From Paenibacillus xylanexedens (lineage in GTDB: Bacteria > Bacillota > Bacilli > Paenibacillales > Paenibacillaceae): a DNA stretch of 64,000 nt. Both the position numbers and the translations under genes were made by a program. Location of the stretch: contig NZ_JAGIKV010000022.1 of NCBI RefSeq assembly GCF_017874615.1, positions 62,001-126,000 of the forward strand. The letters are read 5' to 3'. The stretch's first letter is position 1. Each line of letters starts with the position of its first letter. Positions 26,656-35,351 of this stretch are shown here, one piece after another. Under the pieces are notes generated by a model. It was not told the DNA's origin, made no database searches, and saw only the letters and a program-made list of their open reading frames with translations.

Positions 26656-27642
26656 TTAATAAATTCCGGGATGGCCGAATTTTTTCGCAAGTTTATTACT
26701 GCCAAGCACCAGGATGATCCCTACCACAGACTTGAATAGTCCAACAGCGGTACTGTAACTGAATGCACCTTGCGTAATCCCCACCGTGTACACATACGTA
26801 TCAAAGACGTCTGCGACATCCCGGTTGAGGGAGTTGGTCATCAGATAGATCTGCTCAAATCCGGTATCGAGGAAGTTCCCCAGTCTGAGAATGAGCAAAA
26901 TGACTATGGTCGTACGAATGGCTGGAAGAGTGATATGCCACATCCGCCGTAATCGTCCTGCGCCATCCACAATGGAAGCTTCATATTGCTCCGTATCTAC
27001 ACCTGCGAGGGCTGCAAGGAAAATGATCGTGCCCCATCCCATCTCCTTCCACGTCATCTGCACAATAATGAGCGGACGGAACGAACCTGGACTGGAGAGT
27101 ACATCAATGGGCTTGCCCGTAATCCAGGCGATCAGATCGTATAACACGCCGCCTTGCGGGGTCAGGAACACGTACGTGATACTCGCGATAATTACCATGG
27201 ATACAAAATGGGGTACATAGACCAGCGTTTGAATCGTTCTTTTGAAAAAAGCGACCCGAATTTCATTTAATAACAAGGCGATAATGATCGGTGCCGGGAA
27301 AAAGAAGATGAGATCATACAGGGCAAGGACCAGCGTATTGCGTAATAGTCGGAAGAAGTCCGGATTGGAGAAAAAGTTCGTAAAGTTCTCTAGCCCTACC
27401 CAGTTACTCTCCCGGATGCCCAGAAAAGGCTGGTAGTCCTGAAAGGCAATGATGATCCCCCACATGGGCAAGTATTTAAAGATGACAAAGTACAAAAAGC
27501 CGGGAAGCACAAGCACATATAACCATTTGTTTCGTTTGATCTGCCTTTTCCAATTGGACTCCTGTTTTAATGGTCTTGTTGCCATATCCGCTTGAGCAGT
27601 TGCAGTGCCGTTGGTATTCCAGTCCGTCTTCCCGTTCATCAT
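26656..27642 (-). CDS. Carbohydrate ABC transporter permease (LplB/YteP type)
   Basis: A 328-residue permease, first gene of the transporter operon. A ~35-residue polar N-terminal tail precedes KWLYVLVLPGFLYFVIFKYLPMWGIIIAFQDYQPFLGI, a hallmark of the YteP/LplB group; the EAA loop is DTEQYEASIVDGAGRLRRMWHITLPAIRTT and the end is GSNKLAKKFGHPGIY. Six helices are predicted. GAGGGAGGGGAGAC fixes the ATG. A perfect cre site lies 18-33 bp upstream and an AraC regulator is divergently placed in map order just upstream on the same strand. Confidence 0.96.
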   Translation of the reverse strand: MMNGKTDWNTNGTATAQADMATRPLKQESNWKRQIKRNKWLYVLVLPGFLYFVIFKYLPMWGIIIAFQDYQPFLGIRESNWVGLENFTNFFSNPDFFRLLRNTLVLALYDLIFFFPAPIIIALLLNEIRVAFFKRTIQTLVYVPHFVSMVIIASITYVFLTPQGGVLYDLIAWITGKPIDVLSSPGSFRPLIIVQMTWKEMGWGTIIFLAALAGVDTEQYEASIVDGAGRLRRMWHITLPAIRTTIVILLILRLGNFLDTGFEQIYLMTNSLNRDVADVFDTYVYTVGITQGAFSYSTAVGLFKSVVGIILVLGSNKLAKKFGHPGIY

Positions 27643-27660
27643 GTCTCCCCTCCCTCAATA

Positions 27661-27675
27661 ATGTAAGCGTTATCA
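27661..27675. promoter_or_regulatory. CcpA-binding cre site
   Basis: ATGTAAGCGTTATCA matches the Bacillus cre consensus WTGNAANCGNWNNCW and the tighter TGWAARCGYTWNCW at every position. It lies just upstream of the first permease gene and, given the likely -10 at 27693-27698, about 10-25 bp downstream of the transcription start, a typical position for repression by CcpA with P-Ser-HPr. Confidence 0.8.
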
Positions 27676-27692
27676 ATTTATCTGTTATTCAG

Positions 27693-27719
27693 ACTATACA
27701 GACGCCTGGTTTCCGGCAA
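27693..27719 (-). promoter_or_regulatory. Likely promoter of the carbohydrate operon
   Basis: Minus-strand TTGCCG, 15-bp spacer, TATAGT. The short spacer suggests a weak basal promoter needing activation, plausible for the upstream AraC regulator. Confidence 0.4.
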
Positions 27720-27918
27720 CCTTCATTTTTTGCATTGCTACGACATGATGGCCGAAAAGCCCGCTATAACGCCATTTTCACAAGAAACTGAACATAACGT
27801 AGCAGGTAGAATTGCACATTTTTGCGGGTTTATCCTTCTTTGTATCACAGTAAAAAAAAGAAAAAACCAACATTCACTAAAGCTGAATGCCGGTCTGAAA
27901 GGACAAAGATATAAACGG

Positions 27919-30324
27919 TTATTGTCCAAACCATTGATCGCGAAACTGACTCGGGGTAACTCCCTCCTGTTTCTTGAAGATCCGATTAAAATAACTGTGC
28001 TGATAACCCACAGCTGCCGCAACATCATTGATTTTCATCGTTGTCTCCCGTAACAATTGCTTCGCCGCATCCATTCTCACACGTGTCAAATAATCAATAA
28101 AGTTGATGCCCGATACCTGTTTGAATGCCTTGCTCAGTGCATAGGGTGTCATCTGCTCCTCGTCAGCACAGTTTTCCAGCGAAATGTCGCTGCGGTAATG
28201 TGTATCGATATACAACATCGTTCGTTCCACCACCAGTTTCAGCGGTTCCTGCGATCGTACCTCAACTTCTTGTATATAAGGTATGAATACCTCATTCATC
28301 ATCCACTGCCTCATCTGTACAGGTTCACGAATACCGGATAGTTGCTCATACATGTTGTAACCACCAAACAGCTTATAAGGTGTGACACCCGTTTGCAGCA
28401 TCATGTGCTGAACACTGCCGAGCAATTGAAGCATCATCTGTTGCACCTGAAATTCGGTACTGCCCGTCCGCGTAATTTCACTCATGAATTGTTCCAGCAC
28501 ACGTTCCGCTTCGGTTTGTTTGCCCAGCCTGACCGCCTGTAACAACTCCCGTTCCAGCCCAAGCGGATAGGAAGCTGCTTCGTTTCTGCGGAAACATGCC
28601 TCATCCTCCAGATCGAGAATCTGACTTCCTTCCTCCACACTGCGATAAGCCACGGCCTGTTCCATCTCGACGAATCGTCCGGGCAGTTCCTGAAGTGAAG
28701 CTGCTGGGCGACTGACCATCAAGGTCACCTTCATTTTGAGCGTACGTCCAATGACTTCCACCAGTTCCTGTCCCCATAACAGCGCTTGTGATTTCACAGG
28801 TTCGTCCTGGGGAGCAATCACAAGCATGGCGGAAGACAGGTCATGAAAGTTCATGACACTGATCTGCTTGAAAACATTTTTGGCGACTTCCTGTGTAATA
28901 TTCACTGCTGCAAAAGTAACCAGTCCCGTGTCCTGGCTTCCGAATCTGCCTTGCAGCTGCTCATATCCCGTAAAATACATCTGCACCAGCAAAAACTGCT
29001 GGCCCTCCAGTTCAAAGCCAAGATTACGCATGCGCTGCTGAAGATCATGCTCGTTATAGGCATATAGATGCCCCTGTACAAGTTGTAAAACAAAACTGTC
29101 GCGCAGATGGGGAAGCTGCTCCTGCAATTGGCGATGTGCCGTGACACTGCGGGAGGTCAGTTCGTTCCATTGTTGCTCCAGCAGCTCAAACTCGTCCAGC
29201 TTGGCATCCGTTGGTGTTGTTTCGTTTCTGCCAGGCGTAAGCAGATGAAGCATCCGCGCTACAGGCGAATAGATGCGGCGGGAAGCAAACCAGGATAACA
29301 ACAATCCCAGGATGAGACTGCCTGCACTCGCAATGACGATGATTTTGGATACCAGTTTGACTGGCGAAGTGACTGAGGTCAAAGGTGCTGCGGAGACATA
29401 AGTCCAGTCTGAATCGATCCGACTCAATGAGCCATATGAGACAGAATAGGTCTGATCTTCATATCGGAACAGGAATGAGCGGCTGCCCGCATGCAGGGCT
29501 ACTTCATCTTTTAGCTGCTGCTCAAAAGCAGAAGTCTCTTCCGCCGTTCCCGGATTTCCGGTAACCAGTGTGTTTCCTTCCTGATCCATGAGGAACGTTA
29601 AACCTTCGTCATAAGGAGTAAGCGTTTTCAATAAACTGGCGACTTTCTCGTTATCCAGCGTGATGATCAGTGCACCAAACGGATTAATGCTCTCCCCCGG
29701 TATCTTATGTACTAGAACAAGTGCATTGCCTGCATCCGTATGCAGTGGACTATCGTTGGTCGAAGGTTCGGTATCACTGTTGATGCTGGAAACCCAGTCT
29801 GTCCAGTACACGTGGTTCCCCATGGCAAGGTAACGATCATAGGCTTGTACTTTGGCTTCATCGTTCAATTCGGTATAATCCCGATTAAACAAGATTGGCT
29901 TCGGCTCCTGCAAATACAGCTGTGCTGACTTGATCAGTGGATGTGAACCTTGTAATACGTATAAGGTAGTCACAATCTCCTGCGTTTCATTGAAATAATA
30001 CACAAAATCCAGCGTTCGCAGTGCATTGCCAAACCTCGGTTCAAAAGCCCAATGGGATAAGTTCATCTCCAGATAAGCCAGCTGGTCATCCACATTGCGT
30101 GCCCGGTTCTCGATCTGGTTCTGATGCATCTGATTGAACTCGGTTTCCATCCGGCCAACAACCTGTTGATACATGACGATACCTGTGATTAGTCCGGGAA
30201 TGCTGGCAATGAGTAAAATAAGCATCAGGCTGTTTCGATAAAATCGTCCTTTATGCCTTCCAGCCTTCAAATCGGATAACCGCTTGAATCTGCCAAATAT
30301 TCGATCGCTCCTAGTCGGTTCCAT
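27919..30324 (-). CDS. Membrane-bound AraC family regulator with extracellular sensor (YesN/YtdP-like)
   Basis: An 801-residue single-chain sensor-regulator. TM1 (~32-52), an extracellular Cache-like ligand region (~55-315), TM2 (~318-342, VSKIIVIASAGSLILGLLLSWF), a cytoplasmic linker region and a C-terminal double HTH of AraC type (~700-801: DISLENCADEEQMTPYALSKAFKQVSGINFIDYLTRVRMDAAKQLL and INDVAAAVGYQHSYFNRIFKKQEGVTPSQFR). Such regulators sit beside sugar ABC operons in Paenibacillus and Bacillus and activate them when the oligosaccharide is sensed outside. AGGTGAGCAGCG precedes ATG. The gene is ~275 bp upstream of the permease operon on the same strand. Confidence 0.92.
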   Translation of the reverse strand: MEPTRSDRIFGRFKRLSDLKAGRHKGRFYRNSLMLILLIASIPGLITGIVMYQQVVGRMETEFNQMHQNQIENRARNVDDQLAYLEMNLSHWAFEPRFGNALRTLDFVYYFNETQEIVTTLYVLQGSHPLIKSAQLYLQEPKPILFNRDYTELNDEAKVQAYDRYLAMGNHVYWTDWVSSINSDTEPSTNDSPLHTDAGNALVLVHKIPGESINPFGALIITLDNEKVASLLKTLTPYDEGLTFLMDQEGNTLVTGNPGTAEETSAFEQQLKDEVALHAGSRSFLFRYEDQTYSVSYGSLSRIDSDWTYVSAAPLTSVTSPVKLVSKIIVIASAGSLILGLLLSWFASRRIYSPVARMLHLLTPGRNETTPTDAKLDEFELLEQQWNELTSRSVTAHRQLQEQLPHLRDSFVLQLVQGHLYAYNEHDLQQRMRNLGFELEGQQFLLVQMYFTGYEQLQGRFGSQDTGLVTFAAVNITQEVAKNVFKQISVMNFHDLSSAMLVIAPQDEPVKSQALLWGQELVEVIGRTLKMKVTLMVSRPAASLQELPGRFVEMEQAVAYRSVEEGSQILDLEDEACFRRNEAASYPLGLERELLQAVRLGKQTEAERVLEQFMSEITRTGSTEFQVQQMMLQLLGSVQHMMLQTGVTPYKLFGGYNMYEQLSGIREPVQMRQWMMNEVFIPYIQEVEVRSQEPLKLVVERTMLYIDTHYRSDISLENCADEEQMTPYALSKAFKQVSGINFIDYLTRVRMDAAKQLLRETTMKINDVAAAVGYQHSYFNRIFKKQEGVTPSQFRDQWFGQ

Positions 30325-30534
30325 CGCTGCTCACCTGCCTGCTTGCATCGAGTCTGACTGTCATGGTCCTCAACTCCCCTGAGAATATATGGATGAAATC
30401 CTTTTCTTGTATTATACGCACAATCTTCAGGTGAATGAAACGATCTGTAACCGATCATTTTTTTAACCAATGTTTTATTAACATGACAAAATGGATTACA
30501 ATGAGATATAGCAAACTTGAAGGAGGCCTTTTTA

Positions 30535-31890
30535 ATGAAAGAACAGACTTATTTTGAACAAAATAGAGAAAAACACCTGGCAGAACTGAATGAATGGTTG
30601 TCCATTCCAAGTATCTCTGCCATTTCAGAGCATAAAGAGGATATTAACCGTGCAGCACAATGGGCAGCAGATGCGCTCACACGTGCAGGCATGGAAAACG
30701 TAGAGGTCATTCAAACGGCTGGACATCCGATTGTCTATGCAGATCACCTGCATGCACCGGGCAAACCGACAGCTCTGATCTATGGACACTATGATGTACA
30801 ACCTGTAGACCCCCTTAACCTGTGGGACACGCCTCCTTTCGAACCGACCGTTCGTGATGGCAAGCTGTATGCCCGTGGTGCAACGGATGACAAAGGACAG
30901 ATCTTCATACATATCAAGGCAGTAGAAGCGATGCTTGCCGAAAACAAGGAACTTCCGGTTAACGTCAAGTTTTGTATCGAAGGCGAAGAGGAAATCTCCA
31001 GCCCGAACCTGCCCATCTATCTGAATGAACATACAGACAAGTTGCGTGCAGACATGATACTGATCTCAGATACATCCCTGCTTGAAAAAGGAAAACCGGC
31101 AATCTCCACAGGCCTGCGCGGCTTATGCTCTATGCATGTGGATCTCAATACAGCCAATACCGACTTGCACTCCGGATCATTTGGCGGTGGTGTACCCAAC
31201 GCACTGCATGCACTAGTGTCCCTGCTTGCTTCGCTGCATGATGAGCAAGGCCGTGTGAGTGTAGACGGTTTCTATGACGGCGTTCTGCCGCTATCTCCTG
31301 AGATGCGAGAAGAATTTGCGAAACAGGGATTCAATGAAGAACAGCTTCGTCAAGACCTCGGGCTGGAGCAATTGTACGGCGAAGAAGGCTACTCGTTCGT
31401 GGAACGTGTTGGCGCTCGTCCAACGCTGGAACTGAACGGCGTATGGGGTGGTTTCCAAGGCGAAGGCAGCAAAACCGTTATTCCGAAGGAAGCTCATGCC
31501 AAAATTACGTGCCGTCTCGTGGCGGATCAAGATCCACAACATGTATTGGATCGTATCGAAGCACATCTGCGCGCTCACGTTCAACCAGGTGCAACGCTGC
31601 ATGTGAAACAGATCGAAAAAGCTTTTGCTTTCAACACCGATCCTTCCAATCCAATTCTGCAAAAAGCGGCAGATGCGTATGAGCACGTGTATGGCGTTCG
31701 TGCCCTCTTTACCAAAGATGGCGGCTCCATTCCGATTGTTGAGAAACTCTCACGTGTACTCGAAATCCCTGCTGTTATGATGGGCTTTGGCTTACCGGAT
31801 GAGAACCTGCATGCTCCAAACGAGCACTTCAACCTGGAGAACTTTGATAAAGGGTTGTTGACGATTGTTCAGTTTTTGAAGAGTTTGTAA
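30535..31890 (+). CDS. M20 family dipeptidase
   Basis: A 451-residue M20/M25/M40 metallopeptidase. Zinc-site motifs: IYGHYDVQPVDP (His, with catalytic Asp), RGATDDKGQ (bridging Asp), FCIEGEEEISS (catalytic Glu pair), ILISDTSLL and C-terminal MGFGLPDENLHAPNEHF (His ligand). The lid domain includes LHSGSFGGGVPNALHAL. It should hydrolyse dipeptides in the cytosol. AAGGAGG with an 8-base spacer fixes ATG at 30535; the frame's earlier TTG (30517) overlaps this ribosome site. Monocistronic; a UUCG-capped hairpin ends it ~260 bp downstream. Confidence 0.95.
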   Translation: MKEQTYFEQNREKHLAELNEWLSIPSISAISEHKEDINRAAQWAADALTRAGMENVEVIQTAGHPIVYADHLHAPGKPTALIYGHYDVQPVDPLNLWDTPPFEPTVRDGKLYARGATDDKGQIFIHIKAVEAMLAENKELPVNVKFCIEGEEEISSPNLPIYLNEHTDKLRADMILISDTSLLEKGKPAISTGLRGLCSMHVDLNTANTDLHSGSFGGGVPNALHALVSLLASLHDEQGRVSVDGFYDGVLPLSPEMREEFAKQGFNEEQLRQDLGLEQLYGEEGYSFVERVGARPTLELNGVWGGFQGEGSKTVIPKEAHAKITCRLVADQDPQHVLDRIEAHLRAHVQPGATLHVKQIEKAFAFNTDPSNPILQKAADAYEHVYGVRALFTKDGGSIPIVEKLSRVLEIPAVMMGFGLPDENLHAPNEHFNLENFDKGLLTIVQFLKSL

Positions 31891-31967
31891 TAGTTAGGGC
31901 TCATCGTGTTAAAACCAGTTCATGAGGGCGTGCTGAGTGGACGTTCCGGGGCCGAATCGTTCTTTAG

Positions 31968-32070
31968 ATCGCTGTTATCGTCGGATTTTTTTGGATTCCC
32001 CTTCTCAAAGGGTAAAATCCGGCGATAAAGGCGAACGCTCCGCTTCTTCAGAATCGATTTCGTCCCCTCC
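31968..32070. repeat. Dispersed stem-loop repeat, copy 1
   Basis: Starts GATCGCTGTTATCG and ends CGTCCCCTCC. TTATCGTCGGATTTT pairs over 15 bp with AAAATCCGGCGATAA around an AAGGGG-type inner hairpin. A second copy is at 49328-49429 with clear similarity along its full length. Confidence 0.75.
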
Positions 32071-32149
32071 ACTACGTTGCAGCTTCTCGCATGACTGATT
32101 TTAAGATTGAGCTAACTATTGAATGGTTAGTGTAATTAGGAGAACAAAA

Positions 32150-32178
32150 GGACGGCCTTCGGGTCGTTTTTTTTTTTG
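32150..32178 (+). terminator. Terminator-like hairpin inside repeat unit 1
   Basis: GGACGGCC-TTCG-GGTCGTT followed by eleven T, a UUCG tetraloop with G-U pairs. It could end the dipeptidase transcript; related but weaker tails occur in later units. Confidence 0.6.
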
Positions 32179-32190
32179 ATTTATTTTATT

Positions 32191-32331
32191 TCTTTATTCT
32201 TTGGTTCTTTGTTTCTTTTTTCTTTGGTTCTTTGTTTCTTTTTTCTTTGGTTCTTTGGTTCTTTGGTTCTTTAGTTCTTTAGTCCTTTAGTCCTTTAGTT
32301 CTTTAGTTCTTTAGTTCTTTAGTTCTTTAGT
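32191..32331. repeat. 8-bp microsatellite TTCTTTRG
   Basis: About 17 contiguous 7-8-bp copies drifting from TTCTTTGG through TTCTTTAG to TCCTTTAG and back, with some TTTCTTTT variants at the left end. Strongly purine/pyrimidine asymmetric. Confidence 0.85.
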
Positions 32332-33032
32332 GACGTTGTAGTTTTTTCATGGCTGCTTCTTATGATGGAGACGATGAAGACTTACTTTTAAATGGGTTAG
32401 TGTTTTAGTGATAACAACATGGTAGCCCTATAGGTCGTTTCTTTGAATTTTTTATCGCTCATTACGTCGGAGCTTTATCATAGCTACTTAAAGGATTGGG
32501 TCTCACTTTGATGGGTTAGTGTGATAGATTACCTTAACGATGGGCTTCTGAACACTTTTTTTGGTTTTTCTCGATCATTTCGTTATCGTTCTTCCTATGA
32601 CTGATTTTATAGACGAGGTCTCGGTTTTAATGGTTTAGTGTATTAGAGATAACATACGCAACCTTATAGTCCTTTTTGATTCGGTACCCCTCACTATGTT
32701 TCAGGCTTTTACCGTGGTTGCTTTATTGTGACTGGTTTTAGACGACGGCTAACTTTTAAGGGGTTGTGATAGAGATAACTCAAGCTATGATCTTCGGGTG
32801 TTTGGTTAATCGATTGATATTCAATATTTAGAATGCATCCTTATGGAGTATGATGTGGATCGGGTAACGGATATTGTTGATGGCTACAGAGGTATTTCTG
32901 GATGGAGGGTCTTTCGGAATTCCTGCGTTTTGACTTGTTTGTGCTTAGCGACTTCGGCGCGGGGCTTTTGCCATGTGTGTTTACGTGCTGTTGCGCCCCG
33001 GCAAGCTAATCCAAAATGATGAGGTGAATGTT

Positions 33033-33608
33033 GTGTCTGCTTCTCATCTGACCAAAAATGCGCTGGCTCACTCGCTTAAATTACTGATGGAGCATACTCC
33101 ACTGAACAAGATTACGGTCAAACATCTGGTTGACCATTGCGGCGTGAACCGGCAAACCTTTTATTATCATTTTCAGGATATTTACGCGCTGCTTGGGTGG
33201 ATCTATCAGACTGAAGCGGTGGAAAGTCTTACGGAGTACCGAAGCTACAGCACATGGACGGACGGATTCTATAAAATCTTCTGTTACATCGAGAGCAACA
33301 AAACGTTCTGCTGCAACACACTCAACTCGCTCGGGCGTACCCATCTGGATGTATACCTCTATGAAGTAACCCATGATCTGATCATGGGAGTTATTGATGA
33401 GCTGGCCTGTGGGATACAGGTCCGCAGTGAAGACAAGGAGTTTGTCGCCAACTTCTATACCCTTGCTTTCACTGGGCTCGTCATTCAGTGGATGAGAGGT
33501 GACATGCAAGAACCGCCAAAACAGATTATTGAGAAGCTCAATGGGCTGATCGAAGGCAATGTCCTGAGGGCACTGCACAGGTATGAGAATAAGCTGCCAT
33601 CCACTTAA
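33033..33608 (+). CDS. TetR/AcrR family transcriptional regulator
   Basis: A 191-residue regulator. The N-terminal helix-turn-helix is NALAHSLKLLMEHTPLNKITVKHLVDHCGVNRQTFYYHFQDIYALLGWIYQ, and the C-terminal helical domain (LYEVTHDLIMGVIDELA.. FTGLVIQWMRGDMQEPPKQIIEKL) resembles that of the DhaS/fatty-acid-response subgroup. Start GTG 33033 follows GAGGTG by six bases; the longer frame to 32973 has no site. It lies directly upstream of oleate hydratase on the same strand, a common pairing in which it represses the hydratase until unsaturated fatty acid is present. A 16-bp palindrome between the two genes is a good operator candidate. Confidence 0.9.
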   Translation: MSASHLTKNALAHSLKLLMEHTPLNKITVKHLVDHCGVNRQTFYYHFQDIYALLGWIYQTEAVESLTEYRSYSTWTDGFYKIFCYIESNKTFCCNTLNSLGRTHLDVYLYEVTHDLIMGVIDELACGIQVRSEDKEFVANFYTLAFTGLVIQWMRGDMQEPPKQIIEKLNGLIEGNVLRALHRYENKLPST

Positions 33609-33654
33609 GGATGCGCGGCTTTTTTTCACATGTGATCTAAGCCTAGGTTTTAGA

Positions 33655-33670
33655 CACTTTTCCAAAAGTG
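33655..33670. promoter_or_regulatory. 16-bp palindrome, candidate TetR operator
   Basis: CACTTTT-CC-AAAAGTG, perfect inverted repeat ~100 bp before the hydratase start. A second, shorter palindrome TCACATGTGA lies at 33626-33635. Confidence 0.5.
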
Positions 33671-33770
33671 ACCAAAAAATGGACACTCCCTTTCTTTTGA
33701 TCATACCTTACGGGACCTGCAAGGTTTACATTAGGGATGTGATTACAGTAACTTTTGGAGGCGAATGATC

Positions 33771-35351
33771 GTGAAGAAAGAACATGGTAATAAACAGGTC
33801 TATTTTGTAGGCGGCGGCATTGCATCTTTGGCGGGTGCAGCTTATCTGGTTAGAGATTGTGACTTTCCCGGAGAACATATTCACATTATCGAAGAAATGC
33901 CGATTCTCGGCGGCAGCAATGACGGAGCTGGTAATCCCGATCAAGGATATATCATCCGTGGCGGACGGATGCTCAATGACGAGGCTTATGAGAATCTCTG
34001 GGAGTTGCTGGCTTCCATCCCTTCCATCGACCGTCCGGGCATATCTGTCCGACAGGAAATTACCGAATTTGACGATGCCAATCCCACACATTCCAATGCG
34101 CGGCTCGTCAACCGTGACGGCAAGGTCGAAGATGTGCTCTCCATGGGTTTTGATATGGCAGACCGGTTGGCGATGGGCAAACTGATTATTACTCCTGAAG
34201 ACACGCTGGGTAAATTGCGAATTAATGACTGGTTTGGCCCTCATTTTTTCAAAACGAACTTCTGGTATATGTGGGCGACCACCTTCGCCTTCCAACCTTG
34301 GCATAGCGCCGTGGAATTTAAAAGATACATGCTTCGCTTTTTTCACGAATTCCCAAGAATTCAAACGCTGGAAGGTGTCACTCGCACACCATTCAACCAA
34401 TATGACTCGATTATCCTGCCACTGCATAACTACCTGGAACCGTTTGGCGTAGATTTCAAGCTGAAATGTGCGGTTACCGATCTGGATTTCAAAGACGGTG
34501 ACAGCATTACAGTAAGTCGGATGCATGTGCTCAGGGGAGGTGAAGAGGAAGTCATTGACATCCTCGAAGGTGATCTCGTCATTGTCACAAACGGTTCAAT
34601 GACCGAAGGGGCCGATATCGGCTCCATGACTTCCGCACCGAAACTGAACGGCAAGGGCAGCTCATGGAAGCTGTGGGAGAACATTGCCGCCAAGAAACCG
34701 TTGCTAGGCAACCCTTCTTCTTTTAATGATCATGTGCATGAGTCCAAATGGGAATCGTTTACGGTCACCTTCCAGGATTCGGTCTTCTTTGATCTGATGG
34801 AGAAATTCACACGCAACCGGGCAGGTACCGGTGCTCTGGTTACTTTCAAGGATTCTAGCTGGTTCATGTCTGTCGTTCTCGCCTTCCAGCCGCACTTCCG
34901 TGGTCAGCCGGAGCATGTCAACGTATTCTGGGGATATGGATTATACCCGGATAACGTGGGCGACTACGTAAAGAAAAGAATGTGCGACTGTACCGGGGAA
35001 GAGATTATGCAGGAGTTGATCGGCCATCTTCATTTCCAGGAACATCAAGAGGACATCATGGCTACCGCCAACTGCATTCCTTGCATGATGCCTTACATTA
35101 CAGCGCAATTCATGCCTAGACTGAACAGCGACAGACCGAAGGTTGTGCCTGAAGGCTCCACCAACCTGGCCTTCATCAGCCAATTCTGCGAAATTCCCGA
35201 TGACGTGGTATTCACTGAAGAATATTCAGTCCGAGCAGCACGGATCGCCGTATACACTCTTCTCGGAGAGAACCGGCCAATTGAGCCGATCAATAAGTAT
35301 CAGTATGATGTTCGAACGCTGTTCAGCAGTTTTGTGACTTCATTTAGATGA
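33771..35351 (+). CDS. ohyA: Oleate hydratase (myosin-cross-reactive antigen family)
   Basis: A 526-residue FAD-dependent fatty acid hydratase that adds water to the cis-9 double bond of oleate to give 10-hydroxystearate, a detoxification reaction. Features: VYFVGGGIASLAGAAYLVRD (FAD fold), LGGSNDGAGNP, YIIRGGRML-YENLWEL, FNQYDSIILPL (with the conserved catalytic Tyr), VIVTNGSMTEGADIGSMTSAP, RPKVVPEGSTNLAFISQFCE and ARIAVYTLLG. The catalytic Glu that follows GGR in many members is Met here. GGAGG is 3 bases from the ATG at 33765 but 9 bases from the GTG at 33771, so GTG is preferred. It is somewhat shorter than many relatives. Probably controlled by the upstream TetR protein. Confidence 0.94.
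   Translation: MKKEHGNKQVYFVGGGIASLAGAAYLVRDCDFPGEHIHIIEEMPILGGSNDGAGNPDQGYIIRGGRMLNDEAYENLWELLASIPSIDRPGISVRQEITEFDDANPTHSNARLVNRDGKVEDVLSMGFDMADRLAMGKLIITPEDTLGKLRINDWFGPHFFKTNFWYMWATTFAFQPWHSAVEFKRYMLRFFHEFPRIQTLEGVTRTPFNQYDSIILPLHNYLEPFGVDFKLKCAVTDLDFKDGDSITVSRMHVLRGGEEEVIDILEGDLVIVTNGSMTEGADIGSMTSAPKLNGKGSSWKLWENIAAKKPLLGNPSSFNDHVHESKWESFTVTFQDSVFFDLMEKFTRNRAGTGALVTFKDSSWFMSVVLAFQPHFRGQPEHVNVFWGYGLYPDNVGDYVKKRMCDCTGEEIMQELIGHLHFQEHQEDIMATANCIPCMMPYITAQFMPRLNSDRPKVVPEGSTNLAFISQFCEIPDDVVFTEEYSVRAARIAVYTLLGENRPIEPINKYQYDVRTLFSSFVTSFR

Larger units (their letters stand above)
32071..32830. repeat. Decayed tandem array, ~119-bp unit, about five copies
   Basis: Each unit contains ACTACGTTGCAG-like and GATTTTAGACGA-like blocks, then ATGGGTTAGTGT, ATTAGAGATAAC and a TTCGGGTCGTTTTT-like tail. 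The GGTTAG core recurs at 32124, 32394, 32513, 32632 and 32761: spacings 270 (with the microsatellite inside), 119, 119 and 129 bp. Units are strongly diverged. Confidence 0.65.
31891..33032. other. 1.1-kb gene-free region made of repeats
   Basis: Between the dipeptidase and TetR genes no ORF with coding character was found. The region holds one copy of a ~103-bp stem-loop repeat (31968-32070), a decayed tandem array of ~119-bp units (32071-32830), and an 8-bp microsatellite (32191-32331) lying within the first unit. The sequence is T-rich on the plus strand. Confidence 0.7.

Noticed and set aside
31891..33032. Large non-coding RNA, or CRISPR-like array because of regular spacing
   Set aside because: The units are ~119 bp, diverged and have no short constant repeat with unique spacers; there are no cas genes.
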